Of a stretch of DNA of 5,157 nt, positions 1 to 5,157 are shown in pieces. The notes beneath the pieces are model-generated. The model was not told the origin of the DNA and ran no database searches. It saw only the letters and a program-made list of their open reading frames with translations. A program made the translations under genes and the position numbers. The stretch lies in contig PKWR01000053.1 of the NCBI GenBank assembly GCA_003133285.1, positions 1-5,157 on the forward strand, read 5' to 3'. This DNA is from Coriobacteriia bacterium. Lineage in GTDB: Bacteria; Actinomycetota; Coriobacteriia; Anaerosomatales; PALSA-660. The stretch's first letter is position 1. Every line of letters starts with the position of its first letter.

Positions 1-2225
1 CCGATGGTGCGCGCGAAGTGCCCGAAGTCGTCGCCGGTCGCCATGGTGGCCGACGTGTAGACCACCGAGTGGACGTCGGGGTAGAAGCGCTCGAGCAGCG
101 CGCTGCCGACATCGAGCATCGAGGCCTCGACGCTGTCGCGCCGGTCATGGCGCTTGCCGACCCGCACGCTGTAGACGAACGAGTCGTCCGAACCGTCCAG
201 CACGGACTCGAGCCCGTCGAGCTGGTCGCGGAGGCGGGAGAGCACGCCCGCGAGGTCGGCGCGCGCGTCGACGAAGTCGTCGCCCGCCTCCTCGAGCGAG
301 GTGAGCAGGTCGCGGCCCGCGGCGATGATCGCCTCGAGATGGCGGCCCAGCGAATGTCCGACACCGGAAGCGACGCTCCATTCGGTGCAGTCGCGCACCT
401 CGAGCGTGAGGCGCAGCTCCGAACTGTCGTAGCCGTCATCGGCGGTCCGAAGGTCCTTCAGGAAGTCGAAGAACGACTCCGCGATGGTCGTGGCCGTGGT
501 CACCTCCCCACGCAGGCGAGCGGCGAGCGCCTCCACGCGCCCGACCAGCTCCTCGTTGCCGCGTGCGGCCCCGCGGGAGCGCACGCGCGCGCGCACGGCG
601 TCGATCGACCCGCCGCGCCCTTCGGTGTGCAGCGCTCCCAGCAGCGACGCGATCGCCCGGTGGTCGGCCGTCACCGACAGCTGCTTGCGGGCCTCGGACT
701 CCGCGGCGTGCGCCTCGTCGACGATCCAGTACCGCAGAGGCGGGAGGATCCCGCCCGCGGCGGCGCGGTCGCGGAACAGCAGCGCGTGGTTCGTGACCAC
801 GATGTGGGCCCCGCCTGCGCGGCGGCGCACGCCGTGCAGGTAGCAGAGGTTCGGGTAGAAACGGCAGCGTTTGTGCGTGCAGTCCTCCACCGAACAGGCC
901 GCCCGCCGTCTCGACTCCGGCGTCCAGTGCAGGTTCACCGAGTCGAGGTCGCCCCACGACGACTGCGCCGCCCACGAGACGAGCGCGGCCAGGCCGGCCA
1001 CGTCGTCGGGGGCGAGCTCGTCCTCCCCGAGGCGCCGGTCGATCTTGCGCAGGCAGGGATAGTGCTCGTAGCCCTTGAGCGCGACATAGCGGAGCTTTCC
1101 GCCCATCGCGGCGGCCAGCTTCGGGAGCTCACCGTGGACCAACTGGTCCATCAGGGTGTTGGTCTTCGTGGCGACGCCGACGCCGAGCCCGTTGGCCAGG
1201 GCGAAGGCGGCGGCCGGCACCAGGTAGGCGACCGACTTGCCGACGCCGGTGCCCGCCTCGACCGCGAGGTGCCGACGCTGTGCGAACGCCTCGAGAACCG
1301 CCTCGGCCATCCGGCGCTGCTCCCCGCGCGACTCGAAGCCCGCGTACATGCGGCCGACCGCTCCGTCGGCGTCGAACTCGGCGAGCACCGTGTCGGGATC
1401 GGGACAGGTCAGTTCGCGCTCGTCGGCGTCGGCCAGGCCCGGCAGATGGTGGCCCCGCGTGCTCTCGCCGCGCATCGTCTTGAGGTCGAGGTTCCCGGAC
1501 TTCCCGCGCGCGGCCATCCTGGTCAGCGTGTCGCGCAGCGTCCATTCGGTCGACGGAGACAGGTGCGCGATCGCCGAGAGAACCTCGAGCGGCAGGTCGG
1601 CCAGACCCGCGAGGCCGATCCGCCACACCAGGAACATCGCCTCGGTGTCGCCCACGGCACGGTGGAACGGCTCGTCGATGCCGAAGGCGTCGGCCAGGTC
1701 GCGCAGCCGGTGGGTACGCAGGCGGGGCAGCGCGATACGGGCGAGCTCGAGCGAGTCGAGCCAGCGGTTCGGCATCACGAGGCCCGCCTGCGTCGCGGCC
1801 GTCGTGAGGAACGCGCGGTCGAAGGAGGAGTTGTGGGCGACGATGTCGCGGCCTCCGACGAATGCGGCGACCTCACGAACGACGGTCTCGATCGACGGCG
1901 CGCCGGCAACGGTCTCGTCGTCGATCCCGGTCAGCAGCGTCGTGTCACGCGGGATGGGGCGACGGGGGTCGACCAGCGAACTGTAGCGCTCGAGCACCTC
2001 GGGTCCCCGCGCGACGAGCACCGCCACCTCGATGATCCGGTCGTTCTTCTGATCGAAACCGGTCGTCTCGATGTCGAGGAAGGCGACCTCGTCCTCCAGG
2101 CCCCACACGGCTTCGGCCGCCGTGCCCGCCAGTGCGGCATAGCGCGCCGCCACCTCCGCGTCTGTGCCCGGGGCGAGGGTGCGCGCGAGCGCGTCGGAGA
2201 GGTGGGTATCGGTCGCGTGTGCCAT
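1..2225 (-). CDS. dinG: DinG-family ATP-dependent helicase with N-terminal DEDDh 3'-5' exonuclease domain (C-terminus outside window)
   Basis: Probable DNA repair helicase fused to a proofreading-type exonuclease, acting on DNA in the cytoplasm. I translated the frame by hand from an ATG at 2225: 741 residues are open to the window edge with no stop. The exonuclease domain carries motif I FLDIETTG (D51, E53), motif II AHNSSFD (D136) and motif III HRAVGDTE (H188, D193), the full DEDDh set. The helicase follows: FESRGEQRRM (a DinG-type Q-like motif), Walker A EAGTGVGKS (323-331), DEAH box (503-506) and the TSATM motif III (724-728). Four cysteines placed like the XPD/DinG iron-sulfur ligands are C391, C449, C454 and C461, with an extra C444; VVTNHALL follows, as in the family. 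Helicase motifs IV-VI, about 200 residues, should lie beyond position 1. The start has almost no Shine-Dalgarno, and about 50 residues precede motif I, so a later GTG start (V24 or V40) is possible. Family assignment is secure; direct activity is inferred. Confidence 0.93.
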   Translation of the reverse strand, partial: MAHATDTHLSDALARTLAPGTDAEVAARYAALAGTAAEAVWGLEDEVAFLDIETTGFDQKNDRIIEVAVLVARGPEVLERYSSLVDPRRPIPRDTTLLTGIDDETVAGAPSIETVVREVAAFVGGRDIVAHNSSFDRAFLTTAATQAGLVMPNRWLDSLELARIALPRLRTHRLRDLADAFGIDEPFHRAVGDTEAMFLVWRIGLAGLADLPLEVLSAIAHLSPSTEWTLRDTLTRMAARGKSGNLDLKTMRGESTRGHHLPGLADADERELTCPDPDTVLAEFDADGAVGRMYAGFESRGEQRRMAEAVLEAFAQRRHLAVEAGTGVGKSVAYLVPAAAFALANGLGVGVATKTNTLMDQLVHGELPKLAAAMGGKLRYVALKGYEHYPCLRKIDRRLGEDELAPDDVAGLAALVSWAAQSSWGDLDSVNLHWTPESRRRAACSVEDCTHKRCRFYPNLCYLHGVRRRAGGAHIVVTNHALLFRDRAAAGGILPPLRYWIVDEAHAAESEARKQLSVTADHRAIASLLGALHTEGRGGSIDAVRARVRSRGAARGNEELVGRVEALAARLRGEVTTATTIAESFFDFLKDLRTADDGYDSSELRLTLEVRDCTEWSVASGVGHSLGRHLEAIIAAGRDLLTSLEEAGDDFVDARADLAGVLSRLRDQLDGLESVLDGSDDSFVYSVRVGKRHDRRDSVEASMLDVGSALLERFYPDVHSVVYTSATMATGDDFGHFARTI

Positions 2226-2239
2226 GGTCCGACGATAGC

Positions 2240-2275
2240 ACGGAGCCCCGACACCTCGCGGTGTCGGGGCTCCGT
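2240..2275 (-). terminator. Perfect 16-bp stem-loop between the NTF2-like gene and dinG
   Basis: Positions 2240-2255 are the exact reverse complement of 2260-2275, leaving a 4-base loop. Read on the minus strand, the direction of both flanking genes, the loop is GCGA, a GNRA tetraloop closed by C-G; on the plus strand it is UCGC, which is not a classic stable loop. It begins 33 bases after the stop of the upstream gene and ends 14 bases before the dinG ATG. No T-run follows on either strand, so it is not a textbook intrinsic terminator. It could be a U-less terminator, a 3'-end stabiliser, or a structure that limits dinG translation. The hairpin itself is certain; its role is not. Confidence 0.6.
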
Positions 2276-2308
2276 CGCATCCGCCCCCGAAAGGACCGGA
2301 CGATGAGG

Positions 2309-2866
2309 CTACTTGGTGGCGGTCGGGGCGCCCATGGCGACCTGCCGCGCCTTGACGAGCCAGGTGCCGTTGTCCTTCACGAACGTCCAGGTCGCGCTCC
2401 AGGTGCCGTTCGTGCCGAGCTCCTGCTGCACGACGACGGTCGCGTCAGTGGCTCCCACCTTGTTCGAGAAGATCTTGAACGACGTCATGCCGTACATCTG
2501 CTCCTGCGTCTGCTGGAAGGCCGCGACGGTCTGCCCGACCTGGCTGGCCGCAGGCTGCATCTTGAAGGCCTCTTCCCACTTCTTGTCGAGGATCGACTGG
2601 TAGTAGGTCGTCACGAACTTCACGGGATCGGAGCTCGACGGCACCCTGGTGGCCGTGGCGGGATCGAAGCCCGCGGCCGACGGCGACATGCCGGCCTGGG
2701 TGGTGCTGGTGGCGGTGGTTCCCGCGCCGGCGACCGTGCTGGTCGGGACGGTCGCGGTCTTCGTCCCGCCACTCACAACGATCACGACGGCCACGAAGGC
2801 CACGAGTAGTACGACCACCACGATCGAGAGATACATCACGATGCGGTTGGTGTTGTTCTCCGCCAT
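2309..2866 (-). CDS. Membrane-anchored protein with probable NTF2-like extracytoplasmic domain
   Basis: A 185-residue protein. A short polar N-terminus (MAENNTNRIV) leads into one hydrophobic segment at about residues 11-32 made mostly of Val, Leu, Ile and Ala. A low-complexity Thr/Ala/Ser/Gly linker (about 35-78) follows, then a folded domain (about 80-177). There is no lipobox cysteine, so it is probably an uncleaved signal anchor with the C-terminus outside. The domain opens with an aromatic helix (VKFVTTYYQSILDKKWEEAF) and ends in strands with WSATWTFVKDNGTWLVKA. That pattern resembles NTF2-like or DUF4878-type domains, in which a growth in chain length is followed by a ligand pocket; no catalytic residue can be named. 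The ATG at 2866 was preferred over an upstream in-frame ATG at 2959, because it places the anchor at the N-terminus and has a weak GAAGGGA 11 bases upstream. The upstream extension is also Arg-rich and unlike a leader. Function unknown. Confidence 0.85.
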   Translation of the reverse strand: MAENNTNRIVMYLSIVVVVLLVAFVAVVIVVSGGTKTATVPTSTVAGAGTTATSTTQAGMSPSAAGFDPATATRVPSSSDPVKFVTTYYQSILDKKWEEAFKMQPAASQVGQTVAAFQQTQEQMYGMTSFKIFSNKVGATDATVVVQQELGTNGTWSATWTFVKDNGTWLVKARQVAMGAPTATK

Positions 2867-2903
2867 AGTCAGTACGGTCCCTTCGCGTTTGCCTGCCTGA
2901 ACG

Positions 2904-2919
2904 GGGCGCCCTTGCGCCC
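2904..2919 (-). other. Small GC hairpin in the presumed leader of the NTF2-like gene
   Basis: GGGCGC at 2904-2909 pairs with GCGCCC at 2914-2919 around a 4-base loop. It lies just after the predicted transcription start and about 37 bases before the ATG at 2866. In DNA this GC-rich, a 6-bp stem could arise by chance, so a regulatory role is only a possibility. Confidence 0.3.
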
Positions 2920-2924
2920 GTGTA

Positions 2925-2953
2925 AGGATATAGGCGGCACCGTCCATCCACAA
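2925..2953 (-). promoter_or_regulatory. Candidate sigma70-type promoter for the NTF2-like gene
   Basis: On the minus strand, TTGTGG (2953-2948) is separated by 17 bases from TATCCT (2930-2925). Each hexamer matches four of six consensus bases. A start near 2918 would give a leader of about 50 bases before the ATG at 2866. TATATC, two bases upstream of TATCCT on the minus strand and overlapping it, is an alternative -10 with a 15-base spacer. This AT-richer patch stands out within the GC-rich surroundings. Called from consensus and position only. Confidence 0.4.
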
Positions 2954-3044
2954 CCACACGGTCGCGCTACACTCCCCATTTGACGCACCAGAAGACTATA
3001 CGGTTCGGACGGCCAAGCGACCCCCGTGCCGTTGTGGAGATTCC

Positions 3045-3050
3045 GAGGAG
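3045..3050 (+). promoter_or_regulatory. Ribosome binding site of sdaAB
   Basis: GAGGAG sits 6 bases before the ATG at 3057. This is a good Shine-Dalgarno match at ideal spacing and fixes the sdaAB start. Confidence 0.8.
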
Positions 3051-3056
3051 TATTCC

Positions 3057-3728
3057 ATGGCTCACACCCGCAGCGTCTTCGACGTCATCGGCCCGGTGAT
3101 GATCGGCCCGAGCTCGTCGCACACCGCCGGCGCCGTCCGCCTGGGACGCCTGGCACGGGCGGTCTTCGGCGAGCAGCCTGCACACGCGCACATCACGCTG
3201 CACGGGTCGTTCGCCTCGACCGGACGCGGCCACGGCACCGACCTGGCGCTCGTCGCAGGGCTGCTCGGCTTCGCTCCCGACGACGTGCGGATCCGGGTCG
3301 CCGACGAGGAGGCCCGCAGGGCCGGTCTGGACGTCACCTTCTCGGAGGCCGACCTCGGAGAGGTCCATCCGAACACCGCGCGCCTCGAGCTGTCGTCCGC
3401 CGACGGGCGCACCGTCACCGTCCAGGGTTCGTCCGTGGGCGGCGCGGACGTCGTCCTGACCGCGATCGACGACTTCGACGTCAACATCACGGGGGAGCTG
3501 CCGGTGCTCGTCGTCGAGCACCGGGACCAGCCGGGGGTCATCGCCTCGGTCTCCGCGGTCCTCGCCCGCCACGGCGTGAACATAGCCGGCATGGACGTGT
3601 CGCGCGAGCGGCGCGGCGCCCGGGCGCTGATGGTCATCGAGACAGATCATGAGGTGGACGCTGCTGCGACTGCGGCGGTCGCGGCGGGCCCCGGGGTCAC
3701 CGAGGTCCGCTCGATCCCGCGGATCTAG
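3057..3728 (+). CDS. sdaAB: L-serine ammonia-lyase (dehydratase), iron-sulfur-dependent, beta subunit
   Basis: Beta subunit of the two-subunit L-serine dehydratase, which with the alpha subunit SdaAA converts L-serine to pyruvate and ammonia using a [4Fe-4S] cluster in the cytoplasm. The 223-residue length fits the family (about 220). The N-terminal beta domain shows SVFDVIGPVMIGPSSSHTAG (6-25), then HGSFASTGRGHGTD (49-62), VHPNTARLEL (103-112) and GSSVGG (124-129). An ACT domain fills about 149-221, starting LPVLVVEHRDQPGVIASVSA, typical of amino-acid-sensing regulatory domains. The cluster-binding cysteines belong to the alpha subunit, and this protein has none, as expected. A strong GAGGAG site supports the ATG at 3057. 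sdaAA, often the next gene in split systems, is absent: the following gene is convergent and overlaps the stop. I saw no convincing promoter in the 190 bases upstream. Confidence 0.95.
   Translation: MAHTRSVFDVIGPVMIGPSSSHTAGAVRLGRLARAVFGEQPAHAHITLHGSFASTGRGHGTDLALVAGLLGFAPDDVRIRVADEEARRAGLDVTFSEADLGEVHPNTARLELSSADGRTVTVQGSSVGGADVVLTAIDDFDVNITGELPVLVVEHRDQPGVIASVSAVLARHGVNIAGMDVSRERRGARALMVIETDHEVDAAATAAVAAGPGVTEVRSIPRI
3725..3728. other. Overlapping convergent stop codons (CTAG)
   Basis: The palindrome CTAG holds both stops: TAG of sdaAB at 3726-3728 on the plus strand and TAG of the zinc-ribbon gene at 3727-3725 on the minus strand. There is no intergenic space and no hairpin terminator between the two convergent genes, so their transcripts must overlap unless stopped by Rho or by collision. 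Confidence 0.95.
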
Positions 3729-3955
3729 GCCTGCTCGTCGCGCTTCACGCACCGTCGCGAACCGCACGACGCGCACGATCCGCCGCAGCCCGTGATCACC
3801 AGCGCGTTGCAGCGCGGGCAGCGCAGCGTCCCCGGCTCCACCGCAAGGCCGCACTTCGGGCAGACGTCCTTGACCGGCTTCTCGGCCCACACGTCCTCGT
3901 CGAGCACGCCGCGGTCGATGCCCTCGTAGCGCTCGTCCGGGTTCGGCTTCTCCAT
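3725..3955 (-). CDS. Small Cys-rich double zinc-ribbon protein coupled to feoB
   Basis: A 76-residue soluble protein with an acidic, charged N-terminal third (EKPNPDERYEGIDR and DEDVW) and eight cysteines in the rest. C32-x2-C35-x10-C46-x2-C49 is a classic zinc-ribbon (CPKC and CPRC knuckles). A second cluster, C57-x3-C61-x2-C64-x4-C69, lies in GCGGSCASCGSRRC and could bind zinc, iron or an Fe-S centre. The tail is basic. Two consecutive ATGs are available, at 3958 and 3955. GGAGG at 3966-3962 is 3 bases from the first and 6 from the second, so 3955 is preferred; the other choice adds one Met. The start overlaps the feoB stop as TGATG, indicating translational coupling. A role in iron uptake is inferred from this coupling alone. 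I do not recognise it as FeoA, FeoC or the membrane-type FeoB-associated Cys-rich protein. Longer in-frame starts upstream read antisense-like Arg-rich sequence inside feoB and were discarded. Confidence 0.85.
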   Translation of the reverse strand: MEKPNPDERYEGIDRGVLDEDVWAEKPVKDVCPKCGLAVEPGTLRCPRCNALVITGCGGSCASCGSRRCVKRDEQA

Positions 3956-5157
3956 CATCGGCCTCCGAACAGCCAGATCACGCGGGCGACGATGCCGCCC
4001 AGCAGGAACGCCAGGCCCACCGAGCCGACCACGAGCCCGACGAGGAAGCGCCATCCGCGCTCCTTGAGGATGACCATCACGCTGGCGATGCACGGCACGA
4101 AGAGCGTGATCGTGACCATCGCGACCAGCAGCTGCGCGTCGCTCAGGTGCATCGTGAAGAACCCCGCGGCGCCGAAGTCGCGGCGAACGAAGCCCATGAC
4201 GAAAGCCGTCGCCGCCTGCGGGGGAAGGCCGAGCCACCCGACGGTCAGCGGGCGCGCGACGACCTGGATCCAGTCGAGCGCGCCGGTGACCTGCAGCGTG
4301 GAGATGAGCAGGGCGCCGATGAGGAAGAAGCCGGCGACCTCCTTCATGAAGTTCCAGACCTTCAGTCCCGACTTGCGCGCGACGTTGCCGGGCCGCGGAA
4401 GCCGCAGCGTCGGCAGGTCGATGAGCAGCGCGGTGGACTCACCCGGCGTGATCTTCTGCAGCACCGTGCCGACGGCGACGAAGATGGCAATCAGGATCGC
4501 GAAGTAGGCGATCGAGTAGTACCAGGCCACGCGCGTCATGAGCGCGGCGATGACCGCGATCTGCGCGGAACAGGGCACGGCGATGGCCATCAGGGCGGTG
4601 GCGATGAAGCGCTCGCGCTTGCTGCCCAGGATGCGCGTGGTGAGCGTGCCCATCGTGACGCACCCGAAGCCCAGGATCAGCGGTATGACCGCGCGGCCGT
4701 TGAGCCCGAGCGAGGTCAGCGCCCGGTCGGCGAGCGCCGCGATGCGGGGCAGGTAGCCGGAGTCCTCCAGCAGCGAGAGCAGCAGGTAGAACCCTGCCAC
4801 CAGCGGCAGGATCACGCCGATGAGATAGGTCGGCGTCATCGTGAGCACGCCGAACTCCCCGGCGAGGAACTTGTAGATCACGCTGCTCGGGGCGCCCAGG
4901 TGTGCGACCAGGCCGCGCACGAACGGAACCCAGTAGGCGTTCATGGCGCCCTCGGTGAAGCCCACGACCTTGCCGGCGATGAGGACCCCGAGCACCTCGT
5001 ACATCGCGAAGAGCAGCACCGCGAGCATCGGGACGCCTGTCAGGGGCTGCATCATCCACACCGAGAGCTTCCCCTTGAACGAGGCGCCGCGCGTCTCCGC
5101 GTCCGCGTGAACGACCTCGTCGGACACGTCGTGCGCGCGGAGACGCGCGGCGCCTCG
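3955..5157 (-). CDS. feoB: FeoB-family ferrous iron transporter, membrane permease part (N-terminal GTPase domain outside window)
   Basis: Inner-membrane Fe(II) permease. 400 residues are visible, open to the window edge. Numbering from the first visible residue, family landmarks are QPLTGVPML (37-45, where FeoB enters the membrane), LEDSGYLPRIAALAD (130-144, Gate region), GFGCVTMGTLTTRIL (163-177), VPCSAQ (194-199), FVRRDFGAAG (323-332) and FVPCIASVMVILKERGW (353-369). Hydrophobic segments fall near 43-62, 104-130, 186-206, 213-233, 274-292, 343-364 and 372-396. A GTG at 5127 would give a 390-residue protein, but it has no Shine-Dalgarno, and the frame continues upstream with ARLRAHDVSDEVV, matching the linker between the G domain and permease. 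I therefore read it as an internal codon of a full-length FeoB, usually 650-770 residues. The pore motif reads GCVTM instead of the classical GCNVP, marking a divergent subfamily that keeps C166, C196 and C356. Iron as substrate is inferred from family. Confidence 0.9.
   Translation of the reverse strand, partial: RGAARLRAHDVSDEVVHADAETRGASFKGKLSVWMMQPLTGVPMLAVLLFAMYEVLGVLIAGKVVGFTEGAMNAYWVPFVRGLVAHLGAPSSVIYKFLAGEFGVLTMTPTYLIGVILPLVAGFYLLLSLLEDSGYLPRIAALADRALTSLGLNGRAVIPLILGFGCVTMGTLTTRILGSKRERFIATALMAIAVPCSAQIAVIAALMTRVAWYYSIAYFAILIAIFVAVGTVLQKITPGESTALLIDLPTLRLPRPGNVARKSGLKVWNFMKEVAGFFLIGALLISTLQVTGALDWIQVVARPLTVGWLGLPPQAATAFVMGFVRRDFGAAGFFTMHLSDAQLLVAMVTITLFVPCIASVMVILKERGWRFLVGLVVGSVGLAFLLGGIVARVIWLFGGR
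3962..3966 (-). promoter_or_regulatory. Ribosome binding site of the zinc-ribbon gene, inside the feoB 3' end
   Basis: GGAGG lies within the last Gly-Gly codons of feoB, six bases upstream of the second of two tandem ATGs. It decides the start at 3955 and makes translation of the small gene depend on ribosomes finishing feoB. Confidence 0.7.

Noticed and set aside
145..2280. Several minus-strand frames of 65-179 codons in the dinG region
   Set aside because: They lie in frames other than that of dinG (ATG at 2225), are Arg-rich, and contain no family motif.
18..2306. A 762-codon open frame on the plus strand
   Set aside because: It is antisense to dinG. Its protein is Arg/His/Gly/Val-rich with no domain pattern, while the minus strand carries exonuclease and helicase motifs in order. 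High GC makes such antisense frames common.
2867..2959. Start of the NTF2-like gene at the upstream ATG (2959)
   Set aside because: The extra 31 residues would precede the membrane anchor, overlap the best promoter candidate and lack a ribosome site.
2968..3008. TTGACG at 2980, TACACT at 2968 and TATACG at 2997 as an sdaAB promoter
   Set aside because: TTGACG is only 11 bases from TATACG, and no -10 lies 16-18 bases after it. TACACT has no -35 at proper spacing. None makes a convincing sigma70 pair, so no promoter was called.
2967..3890. A 307-codon minus-strand frame across sdaAB
   Set aside because: It is antisense to sdaAB and overlaps the zinc-ribbon gene in a different frame. Its composition is typical of a GC shadow.
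3959..4237. N-terminal extension of the zinc-ribbon gene to 4237
   Set aside because: The extension lies within feoB in another frame and is Arg/Gly-rich. The coupled ATG with GGAGG is the better start.

Overview
The window is a short piece of a GC-rich bacterial chromosome. Nearly every third codon position is G or C, which opens long false reading frames on the opposite strand. Gene content points to an anaerobic or facultatively anaerobic lineage: a FeoB-type ferrous iron permease, and a separately encoded beta subunit of the iron-sulfur L-serine dehydratase of the kind common in Gram-positive anaerobes. A high-GC Gram-positive such as a Coriobacteriia-like actinobacterium would fit. That placement is inference; there is no rRNA or marker gene to confirm it.

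Layout, left to right. Positions 1-2225 (minus) hold most of a DinG-family helicase with an N-terminal DEDDh exonuclease domain; its C-terminus lies outside the window. A perfect 16-bp stem-loop at 2240-2275 separates its start from the upstream same-strand gene at 2309-2866. That gene encodes a small protein with one membrane anchor, an Ala/Thr/Ser-rich linker and a probable NTF2-like extracytoplasmic domain. A 190-base divergent intergenic region (2867-3056) follows. The L-serine dehydratase beta subunit gene (sdaAB) lies on the plus strand at 3057-3728. Its stop overlaps, in a CTAG palindrome, the stop of a small minus-strand Cys-rich zinc-ribbon gene (3725-3955). That gene is translationally coupled to the end of feoB (minus, 3955 to the window edge), whose N-terminal GTPase part lies beyond position 5157.

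The genes form separate units. The feoB and zinc-ribbon genes are one iron-uptake operon. sdaAB stands alone without its catalytic alpha subunit. The membrane-anchored NTF2-like gene and dinG are co-directional but divided by the stem-loop. I see no mobile element, CRISPR array, tRNA or rRNA. Most of the window is ordinary core metabolism and repair. The points most worth a second look are the zinc-ribbon partner of feoB, the altered pore motifs of this FeoB, the stem-loop beside the dinG start, and the combination of intact exonuclease and Fe-S cysteines in DinG.
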